Shown here in pieces: positions 46,505-55,286 of a stretch of 64,000 bases of DNA. The stretch covers positions 3,472,001 through 3,536,000 of the forward strand of contig NZ_CP010776.1 of NCBI RefSeq assembly GCF_001577755.1, read 5' to 3'. The notes beneath the pieces are model-generated. The model worked only from the letters and a program-made list of their open reading frames with translations. It had not been told where the DNA came from and ran no database searches. A program made the translations under genes and the position numbers. Within the stretch, counting starts at the first letter, position 1. Each line of letters starts with the position of its first letter. The stretch comes from Rufibacter sp. DG15C (GTDB lineage Bacteria > Bacteroidota > Bacteroidia > Cytophagales > Hymenobacteraceae).

Positions 46505-46843
46505 GTGCCTTACAAAGAACGCGACATAGAAAAGCAATACTACAGCATTGGCGAAGTAGCCGCCATGTTTGAGGTGGCTCCCAGCCTAATCAGGTTCTGG
46601 GAAACCGAATTTGACATTCTAAAACCCAAAAAGAACAAGAAAGGAAACCGTCTCTTTTCGCCTAAGGACATCGAGAATCTGCGTTTTGTCTACCACTTAG
46701 TGAAAGAGCGTGGGTATACTATTCAAGGCGCTCGAGAAATGCTCAAAACCCGGGGCGTACAGGCCCGCGAAAAGTTTGAAATGGTGCAAAGTCTTGAGAA
46801 AATCAAGGAATTCTTAACCAGCATCAAAGCGCAACTACCCTAG
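46505..46843 (+). CDS. MerR-family transcriptional regulator
   Basis: The 112-residue protein is a small MerR-type DNA-binding protein. YYSIGEVAAMFEVAPSLIRF WE-type helix-turn-helix spans residues 12-33, and GNRLFSPKDIENLRFVYHLV follows as the second wing and helix. The C-terminus is a short coiled coil for dimers, with no effector domain and no cysteine sensor. Similar short MerR proteins in Bacteroidota have no known target. The start is GTG at 46505. Confidence 0.92.
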   Translation: MPYKERDIEKQYYSIGEVAAMFEVAPSLIRFWETEFDILKPKKNKKGNRLFSPKDIENLRFVYHLVKERGYTIQGAREMLKTRGVQAREKFEMVQSLEKIKEFLTSIKAQLP

Positions 46844-46909
46844 TTAATGGCAAATGGTGGAGTCGCTAGTAATTTTACATGAGCGAACTTTAACACATCA
46901 CCAAGACTT

Positions 46910-46946
46910 CATTTTTGGCTTGTTTTCTGGAAAGTAGGGCAAAATG
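46910..46946. repeat. Palindromic intergenic element, copy 17 of 22
   Basis: Arms CATTTTTGGCTTG and AGGGCAAAATG; one base shorter than the consensus. It lies between the MerR and dprA genes. Confidence 0.75.
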
Positions 46947-46989
46947 GAAAACTGTTAACTAAGGCTTATTGCTTGTCGTACCCACTTGC

Positions 46990-48135
46990 ATGACCCAAGA
47001 CTCGCGACTCAAGACTCTAAACTCCTACGATTTGCTGTATCAGGTAGCTCTGCCTTTGATACCAAGGGTTGGTGGCGGCAATGCTCGTACGCTGGTGCAG
47101 GCCTTAGGAAGTCCGGAAAAGGTGTTTGGGGCGTCTCTGGAAAGTTTATCTAAGGTCCATCGAATTGGCGAAGTGTTTGCCAAGAGCATTCTGTCTCACA
47201 AATCTGCAGCATTAAAACAGGCAGAACAGATTATCCTTCGCGCTGAAAAGGAAGATGTTCAACTATTGTATTATACCAATCCCGCTTATCCAGGCCGCCT
47301 TCGAGATGTACCGGATGCCCCGCTCCTGCTGTATTACAAGGGAAATGCAGACCTGAATGCGCAGAAAGTCATCAGCATAGTAGGCACCCGCAAAAGTACT
47401 GACTATGGTCAGAAAGTGACAGAGCAACTGGTGAGTGACTTGGTGAAGCATGAGGCCTTGGTGGTGAGTGGATTGGCCTATGGCATTGACATCATTGCGC
47501 ATCGCGCCGCTTTAAAAGAAGGATTACCTACTGTGGGTGTTATGGCTAACAGTTTGGAGACTATCTATCCATTTGCCCATACCCAGGATGCCAAGAAAAT
47601 GCTGGAACAGGGCGGCCTGCTCTCTGAATTCCCCTTCGGGACCAAGCCAGACGCGCCGCGCTTCCCATCCCGCAACCGGATTATTGCCGGCATGGCCGAC
47701 TGTACCATTGTGGTGGAATCTACAGAATCTGGTGGTTCACTTATCTCAGCAGACATTGCGCACAGCTATGACCGCGAAGTAATGGCCGTCCCGGGCCCTA
47801 TTACCTCAGAGACTTCGGAAGGCACCAACCAACTCATCAAAAGCCTGAAGGCGGTGCCCTACACCAAATTTAAGGATTTGGAAGAACTGCTGAACTGGGA
47901 CAAAGCCCTGGCCGGTCCATCCGTGCCCAAAGCTCTTCCCAAGCGCGACTTTTCTGGTTTCCCAGAGGACGAGCAAAAAATATTGAAGCTATTACAACAT
48001 GCCGGCCCTACCCATATAGATGTTCTGAGCAGGAACACTGATTTTTCCATGGGCCAACTGTCCTCGGTGCTCTTTACCTTAGAGATGAGCGGGCAGATCA
48101 AGGCCATGCCGGGCAAACTCTACGGCTTACTTTAA
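46990..48135 (+). CDS. dprA: DNA processing protein DprA
   Basis: DprA binds incoming single-stranded DNA during natural transformation and loads RecA. The 381-residue protein has an N-terminal helical domain (LIPRVGGGNARTLVQALG), the Rossmann-like core with VGTRKSTDYGQKVTEQL near residue 135, VVSGLAYGIDIIAHRAAL near 157 and SGGSLISADIAHSYDREV near 250, and a C-terminal winged helix. The ATG at 46990 is the best start, but the next dozen codons (TQDSRLKTLNS) are written by GACTCAA-type repeats (46996-47024); a TTG at 47032 is an alternative. Confidence 0.95.
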   Translation: MTQDSRLKTLNSYDLLYQVALPLIPRVGGGNARTLVQALGSPEKVFGASLESLSKVHRIGEVFAKSILSHKSAALKQAEQIILRAEKEDVQLLYYTNPAYPGRLRDVPDAPLLLYYKGNADLNAQKVISIVGTRKSTDYGQKVTEQLVSDLVKHEALVVSGLAYGIDIIAHRAALKEGLPTVGVMANSLETIYPFAHTQDAKKMLEQGGLLSEFPFGTKPDAPRFPSRNRIIAGMADCTIVVESTESGGSLISADIAHSYDREVMAVPGPITSETSEGTNQLIKSLKAVPYTKFKDLEELLNWDKALAGPSVPKALPKRDFSGFPEDEQKILKLLQHAGPTHIDVLSRNTDFSMGQLSSVLFTLEMSGQIKAMPGKLYGLL

Positions 48136-48150
48136 ACAACAAAATTTCAA

Positions 48151-48969
48151 GTGTATCTAAACTACAACGGGCACAATCTGCCAGAGAACGAACTAGTTCT
48201 CCCCCTCACCAACCGGGCCTTCCAATACAACGACGGCTTCTTTGAGACCATGGTGCTGGTGTGCGGCGACGTTCGGTTTCTAGCGGAACACGGGGAACGG
48301 ATGCGGGAAGCGGCGGCAGTGCTACGGTTGGAACTGCCAGATGACCTGCAACCTGTTTTATTGGGAAAAGCAATTCAGGAGTTAGCCCTAAAGAATAATT
48401 GCGCTGAGTTTGCGAGGGTTAAGCTGAAGGTCTGGCGTGGTGGCGAAGGATTGTATACTCCCCAAACGAACGCGGTGGAGTGGCTTTTGACGGCTGAGGC
48501 CATGACTCCTTCTACTATGGAACCGGTGAGCATTGGCATTAGTACCTCTGTCTACACCCACGCCTCTCTCTTTTCAAGTTTCAAAGGCCCTAATTCCCCG
48601 GTGTACGTCCTAGCCAGCCTGGAGAAGAAGGAACGACAGCTAGAGGATTTACTCTTACTGGACACGCAAGGACACATCTCTGAACTCACGTATTCCAATA
48701 TATTTTGGGTCGAAGGGAACACGCTCTTCACCCCTTCGCTAGACACCGGTTGCCTCAATGGCGTCATGCGCCGGAACCTTTTAAAAAAGGCGGCCATCGC
48801 ACATTGGAATCTAGAAGAAGGGAAGTTTTTGCCTGAGGTTTTACATCAAGCCGAATTAGTGTTCAGTTCCAATGTCATGGGCTTGCGGCCAATCCAAGTC
48901 CTAGAAGGGAAACCACTCCCGCTGAACCTTAAGCTTTTAGAAGACCTTCGGCAGTTAGCGTTCAGGTAA
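48151..48969 (+). CDS. Class IV aminotransferase (branched-chain or aminodeoxychorismate lyase type)
   Basis: The 272-residue PLP enzyme belongs to fold type IV. LTNRAFQYNDGFFETM near residue 20 and RVKLKVWRGGEGLY near 105 (probable PLP lysine) are typical. The C-terminal signature ISELTYSNIFWVEGNTLFTP and LNGVMRRNLL complete the pattern. Members are branched-chain aminotransferases, D-amino-acid transaminases or aminodeoxychorismate lyase (PabC); the short length fits the last best. The start is GTG at 48151, 15 bp after dprA, so the two are probably cotranscribed. Confidence 0.9.
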   Translation: MYLNYNGHNLPENELVLPLTNRAFQYNDGFFETMVLVCGDVRFLAEHGERMREAAAVLRLELPDDLQPVLLGKAIQELALKNNCAEFARVKLKVWRGGEGLYTPQTNAVEWLLTAEAMTPSTMEPVSIGISTSVYTHASLFSSFKGPNSPVYVLASLEKKERQLEDLLLLDTQGHISELTYSNIFWVEGNTLFTPSLDTGCLNGVMRRNLLKKAAIAHWNLEEGKFLPEVLHQAELVFSSNVMGLRPIQVLEGKPLPLNLKLLEDLRQLAFR

Positions 48970-48977
48970 TTGTAAAA

Positions 48978-49015
48978 CGTTTTTAGCCTGAATTCCAGGT
49001 TTCAGGCCAAAGACG
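48978..49015. repeat. Palindromic intergenic element, copy 18 of 22
   Basis: Arms CGTTTTTAGCCTGAA and TTCAGGCCAAAGACG in the convergent gap between the aminotransferase and the dipeptidase. Confidence 0.85.
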
Positions 49016-49025
49016 AAGTTGTTCC

Positions 49026-50210
49026 TTAATTTGAAACCGCTGCATTGGCTTTCCAGACCCTTAAGAAATTGCCACCCAGAATCTTCTCGATATCTTTCTT
49101 TTTATAGCCTCGCTCTAGCAAACTTTTAGTGATGAGTGGATAGGTAGACACGTCCTCCAAACCCTTGGGCGCCGAACTGATGCCGTCATAGTCTGAGCCC
49201 AGGCCCACATAGTCTATGCCCGCCACCTTCACCACATGGTCAATATGATCTAGTAACACTGAGATGGGCGGATTCAAGGTAGCGGTCTCTTGGGGGAACT
49301 GGCTGTACAAGGCTGACCTTAATGCTGAGCCGGAGACTCCCTTTTGCTCCAGCGCTGTTATGTCCTCTTGGTGTTTACTGATGAAAGCCTTCACGCGTTG
49401 GTTGTATGTGCTGTCCAGAAACTCAGAAAAGAAATTGAGGTGCACTACACCGCCGTTCTTGGCCAAGGCTATGAGTTGGTCATCCGTCAGGTTTCTGGTA
49501 TGCGGACAAAGGGCGGCAGTACAGCTGTGCGAGACCATGACTGGTTTAGTGGTGGTTTCCAGTACATCATAGAAAGTCCTCTCTCCTACGTGCGACAAGT
49601 CCACCAGCATGCCCAACTGGTTCATGCGCTGTACCACCTGCCTACCAAATTCGGTTAGGCCTTTCCGGCCGTTTCCTTTCACCTCATCTGCCGCCGAAGA
49701 CGCCCACGTGGTGCTATTATTCCAGGTGAGGGTCAAGTAGCGCACGCCTCTTTTGTAGAAATGGTCAAGGTTCTCCAGCTTCTCCTCCAGCATGTGGCCG
49801 CCTTCCACGCCAGTCAGCGCGGCTATCTTCCCCGCCTTCACAGCCTCCCGCATTTGCTCCAGATTGTGCACTACTTGCAATTTGTCTGGGTTGCGTTGGG
49901 CGGTGGCTTCCAGGGAGTCTATCTGGGCATTGGCAAACGCGAATGCGCGTCCAGGTCCATAGGTTTCGTCACAGAAGACGGCAAAGACCTGTAGGTCCAT
50001 TCCGCCAGCCTTAAGCCGCGCCAAATCTGTGTGCGCTTTGCCCGCTAGGTTATGGTCCATGGGCATTCCCTCCATCACCACCTGCGACAAAACATCATTG
50101 TGCGTGTCTACTAGAATGGCTTTCTGGTGCAGGCTTTGGTAAGATGGTGCGCACGAATATAAGAGGCCTAAGGAAAGGATGGTCAAGGCGCGTTTGGGAA
50201 GGATTAGCAT
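49026..50210 (-). CDS. Membrane dipeptidase (M19 family), lipoprotein
   Basis: The 394-residue protein has a lipoprotein signal (MLILPKRALTILSLGLLYSC) and the M19 renal-dipeptidase fold. Zinc-site segments are visible: VDTHNDVLSQVV near residue 35, GVEGGHMLEE near 138, VDLSHVGERTFYDVL near 197 and MVSHSCTAALCPHTRN near 218. GLGSDYDGI near 340 closes the site. It cleaves dipeptides, including D-amino-acid ones, outside the cytoplasmic membrane. It stands alone, ahead of palindrome copy 19. Confidence 0.95.
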   Translation of the reverse strand: MLILPKRALTILSLGLLYSCAPSYQSLHQKAILVDTHNDVLSQVVMEGMPMDHNLAGKAHTDLARLKAGGMDLQVFAVFCDETYGPGRAFAFANAQIDSLEATAQRNPDKLQVVHNLEQMREAVKAGKIAALTGVEGGHMLEEKLENLDHFYKRGVRYLTLTWNNSTTWASSAADEVKGNGRKGLTEFGRQVVQRMNQLGMLVDLSHVGERTFYDVLETTTKPVMVSHSCTAALCPHTRNLTDDQLIALAKNGGVVHLNFFSEFLDSTYNQRVKAFISKHQEDITALEQKGVSGSALRSALYSQFPQETATLNPPISVLLDHIDHVVKVAGIDYVGLGSDYDGISSAPKGLEDVSTYPLITKSLLERGYKKKDIEKILGGNFLRVWKANAAVSN

Positions 50211-50316
50211 GTAGCGGTAGAATGATTTACAATGCTCAGTTTAGACAAATGCCAGCATTCTTCCAAAACTTCCAGTCATAGAAAGTACGACTATAATACC
50301 ACTAGATAACTAAAAG

Positions 50317-50354
50317 CGTTTTTGGCCTGTTTCCCAGAAAACAGGCCAAAAACG
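50317..50354. repeat. Palindromic intergenic element, copy 19 of 22
   Basis: Arms CGTTTTTGGCCTGTTT and AAACAGGCCAAAAACG, nearly perfect. Read on the minus strand its CGTTTTT serves as the U-run of the thrC terminator hairpin beside it. Confidence 0.92.
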
Positions 50355-50390
50355 CAACGGTCAGCTTCTCCAATAAAGGGGAACTGACCG
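50345..50390 (-). terminator. Terminator of thrC
   Basis: The stem 50358-50371 pairs with 50378-50390 (CGGTCAG with CTGACCG as the base, one bulge). On the minus strand it runs into TTGCGTTTTT, whose T-run belongs to palindrome copy 19. Confidence 0.8.
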
Positions 50391-50423
50391 CCAATGCATT
50401 TAAATTAAAACTTGTAGGATGAG

Positions 50424-51626
50424 TTATATAGACCAACGGCCTTCCATGTTCTCCATGTATTTCTGACCGTTGCCGGTGTTGAGCAAGAGTATCTGTTCGT
50501 GAGAATGAAGCCAGCCTTGGGCTAAAAGCTTGCGGGCTGCCATCCACGTGGCTGCACCCTCGGGGGCAACAAAAATCCCTTCTTTCTGAGCAAGTTCGCG
50601 CACGCCCTCTACCATTTCATCTTCGGTGATGGCCATAACTGTGCCTTCAGATTGCGCTAACACGTCCAACATCAAGGGTTCGCCTAAAGGTCTTGGTACC
50701 GCCAGGCCATTGGCTAATGTAGGCAGTCCGTTGTATTGTTGTGAATTGTCTTGTAGTCCCAGATATGTGTCTACCAGAGGCTTGCAATTTTGGGCCTGCA
50801 CGGCTACCATACGGGGCAGTTTCACGTCTTCTGGTAACCAGCCCAGGGCTTTCATTTCCTGGAATGCCTTCCAGATGCCAATCAAGCCGGTGCCGCCGCC
50901 TGCCGGGTACAGGATGACGTCTGGCAGCGACCATTGCAGTTGCTCCGCTATCTCATAGCCCATGGTCTTTTTGCCTTCCAGGCGGTAAGGTTCCTTGAGC
51001 GTAGAGACGTCCAAGTATTCGCCATGCTGGTTCAAGTGGCGCACGTGGACAGCGCAGTCATGGATGAGGCCGTCCAGCAAATGCACCTCGGCGCCGTACC
51101 AGTAGCATTCGTCTTTAAACGCCTTGGGAGTATGACGCGGCATAACCACCACGGCGGGCAATCCGGCTTTGGCACAATAGGCGGCCATGGCTACCCCTGC
51201 ATTTCCGGCGGTGGGAATGATGCATTGCTCGGCACCCATTTCCAAAGCTTTGGAGATGGCCATGCTCAGGCCCCTGGCCTTAAAGGAGCCGGTGGGATTC
51301 TTGCCTTCATCTTTCAATATAAGATTTTCAAAGCCGTATAGGTTACCCAAAGTATTCAGGCTGAGCAAAGGCGTAAAGCCTTCGCCCAGGGAGACTTTGT
51401 ATTTCTCGTCCAGCAAAGGCAAGACTTCTTGGTACCGCCACATGGTGCCTTCTCGGCCCATAAGGATTTCTCTGGCCAAGCCATCCTCAAGGTCATATTG
51501 CGCCAACAAAGGCATGCCACAGCAGGGAGACACGCGCTGCAAAACATCATGGGAATATGCCTGGCCGCATTTAGAGCAGGTTAAGGTAGTAATTTGGCTG
51601 ATGGTGGTGAGGGAATTGGAGGTCAT
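50424..51626 (-). CDS. thrC: Threonine synthase
   Basis: Threonine synthase converts O-phospho-L-homoserine to threonine with PLP. The 400-residue protein has an N-terminal zinc-ribbon-like segment (CSKCGQAYSH then SPCCGMP, residues 18-40) seen in many family members. The PLP-lysine motif is NPTGSFKARG near 110, followed by PTAGNAGVAMAAY and PAGGGTGLIGIW for the phosphate. A possible alternative is a related PLP lyase, but threonine synthase is favoured. ATG 51626 is chosen; the LysR gene lies 68 bp upstream on the same strand. Confidence 0.9.
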   Translation of the reverse strand: MTSNSLTTISQITTLTCSKCGQAYSHDVLQRVSPCCGMPLLAQYDLEDGLAREILMGREGTMWRYQEVLPLLDEKYKVSLGEGFTPLLSLNTLGNLYGFENLILKDEGKNPTGSFKARGLSMAISKALEMGAEQCIIPTAGNAGVAMAAYCAKAGLPAVVVMPRHTPKAFKDECYWYGAEVHLLDGLIHDCAVHVRHLNQHGEYLDVSTLKEPYRLEGKKTMGYEIAEQLQWSLPDVILYPAGGGTGLIGIWKAFQEMKALGWLPEDVKLPRMVAVQAQNCKPLVDTYLGLQDNSQQYNGLPTLANGLAVPRPLGEPLMLDVLAQSEGTVMAITEDEMVEGVRELAQKEGIFVAPEGAATWMAARKLLAQGWLHSHEQILLLNTGNGQKYMENMEGRWSI

Positions 51627-51694
51627 AACAAACACATTTGCCTTGGCAAGTAGGGCAAAGGGTATGACCAAATCAAACAGCGTTTTGGTATAGC

Positions 51695-52600
51695 CTATTC
51701 CGTTTTGGAATATTGGCGCTTCATAAACTGGATGAAGTTCTTATAAGGCGCATTGTTCTCGGTGCCTTTGCGCTGAATAAAATTAAAGGTGCGGTGCACG
51801 TGCAGGTCCTTGATCTGCACTTCTACCAATTCCCCTGAGGCTAGTTCTTTCACCACCGCCTGCCGGGGCAAGAACGCCAGGCAGGTGTCTACACGCACAA
51901 AGTTCTTCAAAGCTTCGGTGCCACCCAGACGCACCCGCACGGGCAGCTGCGCCAGCTTTATTCCTTTCTGTACTAAGGCCTCTTCTAACACCGCCAGCGT
52001 GCCAGAACCCGCCTCTCTAATGGCCAGTGGTATGTTGTAAAGGTCCTTTACCTCCAGGTTGTGCTTTTTAATAGGGTTTCGGTGAGAACAGACGGCAATT
52101 ACCTCATCTGACAGAAAAGGCGTGTAGGTCACCTGGCTCACTTTGTTAATGCCCTCAATAATGCCCAAATCAATGTCATGGTCCAGCAGCGCCTTGAGAA
52201 TGTTTTCGCTGTTGCGATTTTTAAGGCTCAACTGCACCTGCGGATGCTGGGTAAGGTACGCCGACAAGACGGGGGGCAGGATGTACAAAGAGATGGTGGT
52301 GCTGGCGCCCAGAACCAGGGTGACTTGCGGTTTAAAGTCCTGGCTTAGCAGGGGCAGTTGCTGGTGCAGGTCGTTTTGGATTTCCTGCACGGCCTCCAGT
52401 TTCTCGAAGATGAGTTTGCCAGCGGGCGTCAGGCTGATGGTATTGCCGTGACGCTCAAACAGACCGGTCTTGTAGTACTCTTCTAAGGCCTTAATCTGCT
52501 TACTGATGGCACTCTGGCTTATGTATAGTATCTGGCTGGCTTTGGTAAAGCTCAACTGCCTGGCCACTTCAAAAAAGACCCTGTGTTTTTGCGAGATCAC
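51695..52600 (-). CDS. LysR-family transcriptional regulator
   Basis: The 301-residue protein has the standard LysR layout. The N-terminal winged helix-turn-helix is residues 1-60 (VFFEVARQLSFTKASQILYI then AISKQIKALEEYYKTGLFER). A linker and a periplasmic-binding-like effector domain follow (VTLVLGASTTISLYILPPVL, GIIEGINKV, LGGTEALKNFV). The start is GTG at 52600. It precedes thrC on the same strand and may regulate it or an operon of its own; the effector is unknown. Confidence 0.95.
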   Translation of the reverse strand: MISQKHRVFFEVARQLSFTKASQILYISQSAISKQIKALEEYYKTGLFERHGNTISLTPAGKLIFEKLEAVQEIQNDLHQQLPLLSQDFKPQVTLVLGASTTISLYILPPVLSAYLTQHPQVQLSLKNRNSENILKALLDHDIDLGIIEGINKVSQVTYTPFLSDEVIAVCSHRNPIKKHNLEVKDLYNIPLAIREAGSGTLAVLEEALVQKGIKLAQLPVRVRLGGTEALKNFVRVDTCLAFLPRQAVVKELASGELVEVQIKDLHVHRTFNFIQRKGTENNAPYKNFIQFMKRQYSKTE

Positions 52601-52632
52601 TGCTTTTACGGTTTATATAATACGCTTATTAA

Positions 52633-52995
52633 CTAAATACGGTCTAAGGTATGGCGAGTGCGCTCACTGTCAGTTAAATTACCTGTATTAACCGTGCCGG
52701 CTGGTTCAAATAGTAACACAGAAGCTTCTTTTTCGGCGACGGGCCTATGCTCTATACCTCTGGGTACAATTAGAAATTCGCCTTCTTTTACCAAAACGCT
52801 CCTGTCTCTGAACTCCATAGTGAACTCACCGTGTACTACCAGAAACAACTCATCCTCATGGTCATGGTGGTGCCAGTCAAAAGCGCCCAGAAACTTAGCC
52901 AACTTCACCTGCTGTCCGTTTAACTCGCCAGCAATCCTGGGGTTCCAATAATCCTTAATTTGAGAGAATTTTTCTACTAGGTTTACTTTATCCAT
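52633..52995 (-). CDS. Small cupin-domain protein
   Basis: The 120-residue protein is a single cupin barrel. Metal-binding histidines and glutamate appear in WHHHDHEDELFLVVHGEF (residues 41-58), with the second motif VPRGIEHRPVAEKEA near 78. Cupins of this size include enzymes and simple ligand binders; I cannot choose one. It is just upstream of the LysR gene on the same strand and may be cotranscribed. Confidence 0.9.
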   Translation of the reverse strand: MDKVNLVEKFSQIKDYWNPRIAGELNGQQVKLAKFLGAFDWHHHDHEDELFLVVHGEFTMEFRDRSVLVKEGEFLIVPRGIEHRPVAEKEASVLLFEPAGTVNTGNLTDSERTRHTLDRI

Positions 52996-53070
52996 TTTCT
53001 ATAATTCAAAGGAATTTTAAAATGGAAAGTCCAGACTTGTGACTTTCCTAACCAGAGCCCTAAGGTAATA

Positions 53071-53105
53071 AAAAAAGCCCCCGGCGTGACCGAAGGCTTT
53101 TCTGC
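53071..53105 (-). terminator. Terminator after the two-helix membrane protein gene
   Basis: On the minus strand AAAAGCCTTCGG and CCGGGGGCTTTT pair around TCACG, followed by a T-run. Confidence 0.8.
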
Positions 53106-53166
53106 ATTTAAATCTGTGCTAAACAATCAGCGTTGAGTATTCATCTGATTTTGCAATTCATATAGT

Positions 53167-53487
53167 TTAATGATGGAACAGCACCGGCCGATGCCTTTTT
53201 TGGCGCATGGCTTTCAGTTTATCTGATAGCTGATCGTTCATGTTTCCAATACCTCTGGAAAGGTTGGCTTTGTTTCTTCGCATGGTTTCCATGCTGGTGC
53301 TGCCCATTGACGGATTGATACCACGTATGCGGTTCCAATAGATGGCCACCAATCCAGAGGCACAGGCAAAGGCTACAAACCCGATGACCCTGTAGGTGGC
53401 AACTACACTGTCTGGTGTAGAAAAGGCCAACAGGAAAATCCCGGCAAAAAAGCCGAGGGCAAGCAAAGTGGGTAAGGTTCTATTCAT
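53167..53487 (-). CDS. Two-helix membrane protein, function unknown
   Basis: The 106-residue protein has two membrane helices (TLPTLLALGFFAGIFLLAF at 5-23 and VIGFVAFACASGLVAIYW at about 34-51). A basic, probably cytosolic tail follows (NRIRGINPSMGS, RQKRHRPVLFHH). I recognise no family. It stands alone between the cupin gene and the long leader of pncB and has its own terminator. Confidence 0.75.
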   Translation of the reverse strand: MNRTLPTLLALGFFAGIFLLAFSTPDSVVATYRVIGFVAFACASGLVAIYWNRIRGINPSMGSTSMETMRRNKANLSRGIGNMNDQLSDKLKAMRQKRHRPVLFHH

Positions 53488-53813
53488 AGCTTTACATTTA
53501 AAGATAAAAAAGACTACATCTTGTCCAAACTTCCTTGGCCTCTAGCCAATACATTCTCTCCTTATTAGTATACGTTTCTATATAGAAAAAGTCATTTTTA
53601 ACTATGCAATTATTTGTAGCTTTTTAGCAACAAGTTTAAGAGCAATTTTACAGGTTGCACCTCCTAATTTTCAGCTAGTTTTACATGGAAAAACATCAAT
53701 AACCATTAACATAGGCATACTCTTTTAAGGGATGGCCCAATGGTTTGCTTTTGTTTTTCGCTACCCATTTAGACGCTTATGCGTAAGCGCTTCAGGAAGT
53801 ATCTGGATCAACT
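53488..53813. other. 326-bp divergent intergenic region before pncB
   Basis: The gap is AT-rich near 53500-53700 and contains no RNA gene, palindrome copy or terminator that I can see. A short plus-strand frame near 53732 overlaps the pncB start out of frame and is not supported. It presumably holds both promoters. Confidence 0.5.
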
Positions 53814-55283
53814 ATGAACCTCACCCAACGCTACCAACCGTCCCTAGCCCTCTTAACCGACATGTACCAATTAACCATGGCTCAGGGCTATTGGAAACAA
53901 CAACGCGCCGAGCAGGAAGCGGTCTTTCATTTATATTTCCGGAAGAACCCTTTCAATGGTGGCTACACCATCAGTGCTGGTTTGGAAGATGCCATTGACT
54001 TGTTGCAGAACTTTAAGTTCACAGAACAGGACACCGCTTTTTTGGCCCAACTGAAAGGGAACCAGCAACAACCTCTGTTTGAAAAGGAGTTCCTAGAATA
54101 TTTAACCCAACTAAAATTCACTTGCACGGTAGACGCCATTCCAGAAGGGACGGCCGTGTTCCCCAATGAGCCCTTGCTACGCATACAAGGCCCCATCTTG
54201 CAATGCCAATTACTAGAGACACCCTTGTTGACCATCCTCAACTTTCAGACGCTTATTGCCACCAAGGCTGCCCGCATGGTAGACGCCGCCAAAGGCGATG
54301 CCATCATTGAGTTTGGAATGCGAAGAGCGCAAGGTCCGGACGGCGCGCTGTCTGGCACCCGAGCGGCGTTTGTGGGCGGCATTGGCGCCACTTCCAATGT
54401 GTTGGCGGGGCAGCTATACAACATTCCCTTAAAGGGTACACACGCGCACAGCTGGGTTATGTCTTTTGACGATGAAGAGGAAAGCTTTGAAACCTACGCC
54501 AGCGTTTACCCAGATGACTCGGTGTTTCTAGTAGATACCTACCATACCATGGATGGTGTCAAAAAAGCCATTGCCGTAGGCCAAAAACTACGGGAAAAGG
54601 GGCATGAGTTGAAAGGCATTCGGTTGGATTCAGGGGACTTGGCCTATTTGAGCATTGAAGCCAGAAAACTACTGGATGAGGCTGGCTTTGAGAAGGTGTC
54701 TATAGTTGCGAGCAATGACCTGGACGAATACCTCATTGAAAGCCTGAAACTGCAAGGCGCGCGAATTGACACCTGGGGCATTGGCACCAAGCTCATTACC
54801 GCCTATGACCAACCAGCGCTGGGCGGCGTGTTCAAACTGGCGGCGCTTAAAAACGAGCAGGGCCAGTGGGACTACAAAGTAAAACTCTCTGAACAACTCA
54901 TCAAGGTGTCTACGCCGGGCATTTTGCAGGTACGCCGTTTTTATGACTCCGGTACCTTGGTAGGCGATATGCTGTATTCAGAGGATGCGGGCATTGCCAA
55001 ACCAATCACCATGGTGCACCCCAATGACCCTACCCAGCACAAGAGCTTCTCTGACACCTGCACGCATGAAGACCTCCTAGTGCCCATCTTTCAGGAAGGC
55101 CAGTTGGTGTACACCTCCCCTGCTTTGCAGGACATTCAGGCCCGCACCAGACAACAGGTAGAAAGCCTCCATGAAACCTACCGCCGACTCTTAAACCCAC
55201 ACATCTACAAGGTGGGCCTGGAACAGCAACTGCACCAGAAGAAGATGGACGTGATAGTGGAACTCAGAAGCCGGGCAGATTAA
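53814..55283 (+). CDS. pncB: Nicotinate phosphoribosyltransferase
   Basis: PncB joins nicotinate to PRPP to give nicotinate mononucleotide in NAD salvage. The 489-residue protein opens LALLTDMYQLTMAQGYW. It has EFGMRRAQGPDGAL near residue 165 and the phosphorylated-histidine segment GTHAHSWVMSF near 208. GIRLDSGDLAYLSIEAR and GIGTKLITAYDQPALGG follow. It converges with pncA, the enzyme that makes its substrate, with three bases between the stop codons. Confidence 0.97.
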   Translation: MNLTQRYQPSLALLTDMYQLTMAQGYWKQQRAEQEAVFHLYFRKNPFNGGYTISAGLEDAIDLLQNFKFTEQDTAFLAQLKGNQQQPLFEKEFLEYLTQLKFTCTVDAIPEGTAVFPNEPLLRIQGPILQCQLLETPLLTILNFQTLIATKAARMVDAAKGDAIIEFGMRRAQGPDGALSGTRAAFVGGIGATSNVLAGQLYNIPLKGTHAHSWVMSFDDEEESFETYASVYPDDSVFLVDTYHTMDGVKKAIAVGQKLREKGHELKGIRLDSGDLAYLSIEARKLLDEAGFEKVSIVASNDLDEYLIESLKLQGARIDTWGIGTKLITAYDQPALGGVFKLAALKNEQGQWDYKVKLSEQLIKVSTPGILQVRRFYDSGTLVGDMLYSEDAGIAKPITMVHPNDPTQHKSFSDTCTHEDLLVPIFQEGQLVYTSPALQDIQARTRQQVESLHETYRRLLNPHIYKVGLEQQLHQKKMDVIVELRSRAD

Positions 55284-55286
55284 AGC

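Noticed and set aside
53732..53998. Small plus-strand frame overlapping the pncB start
   Set aside because: It overlaps pncB out of frame and shows no motif.
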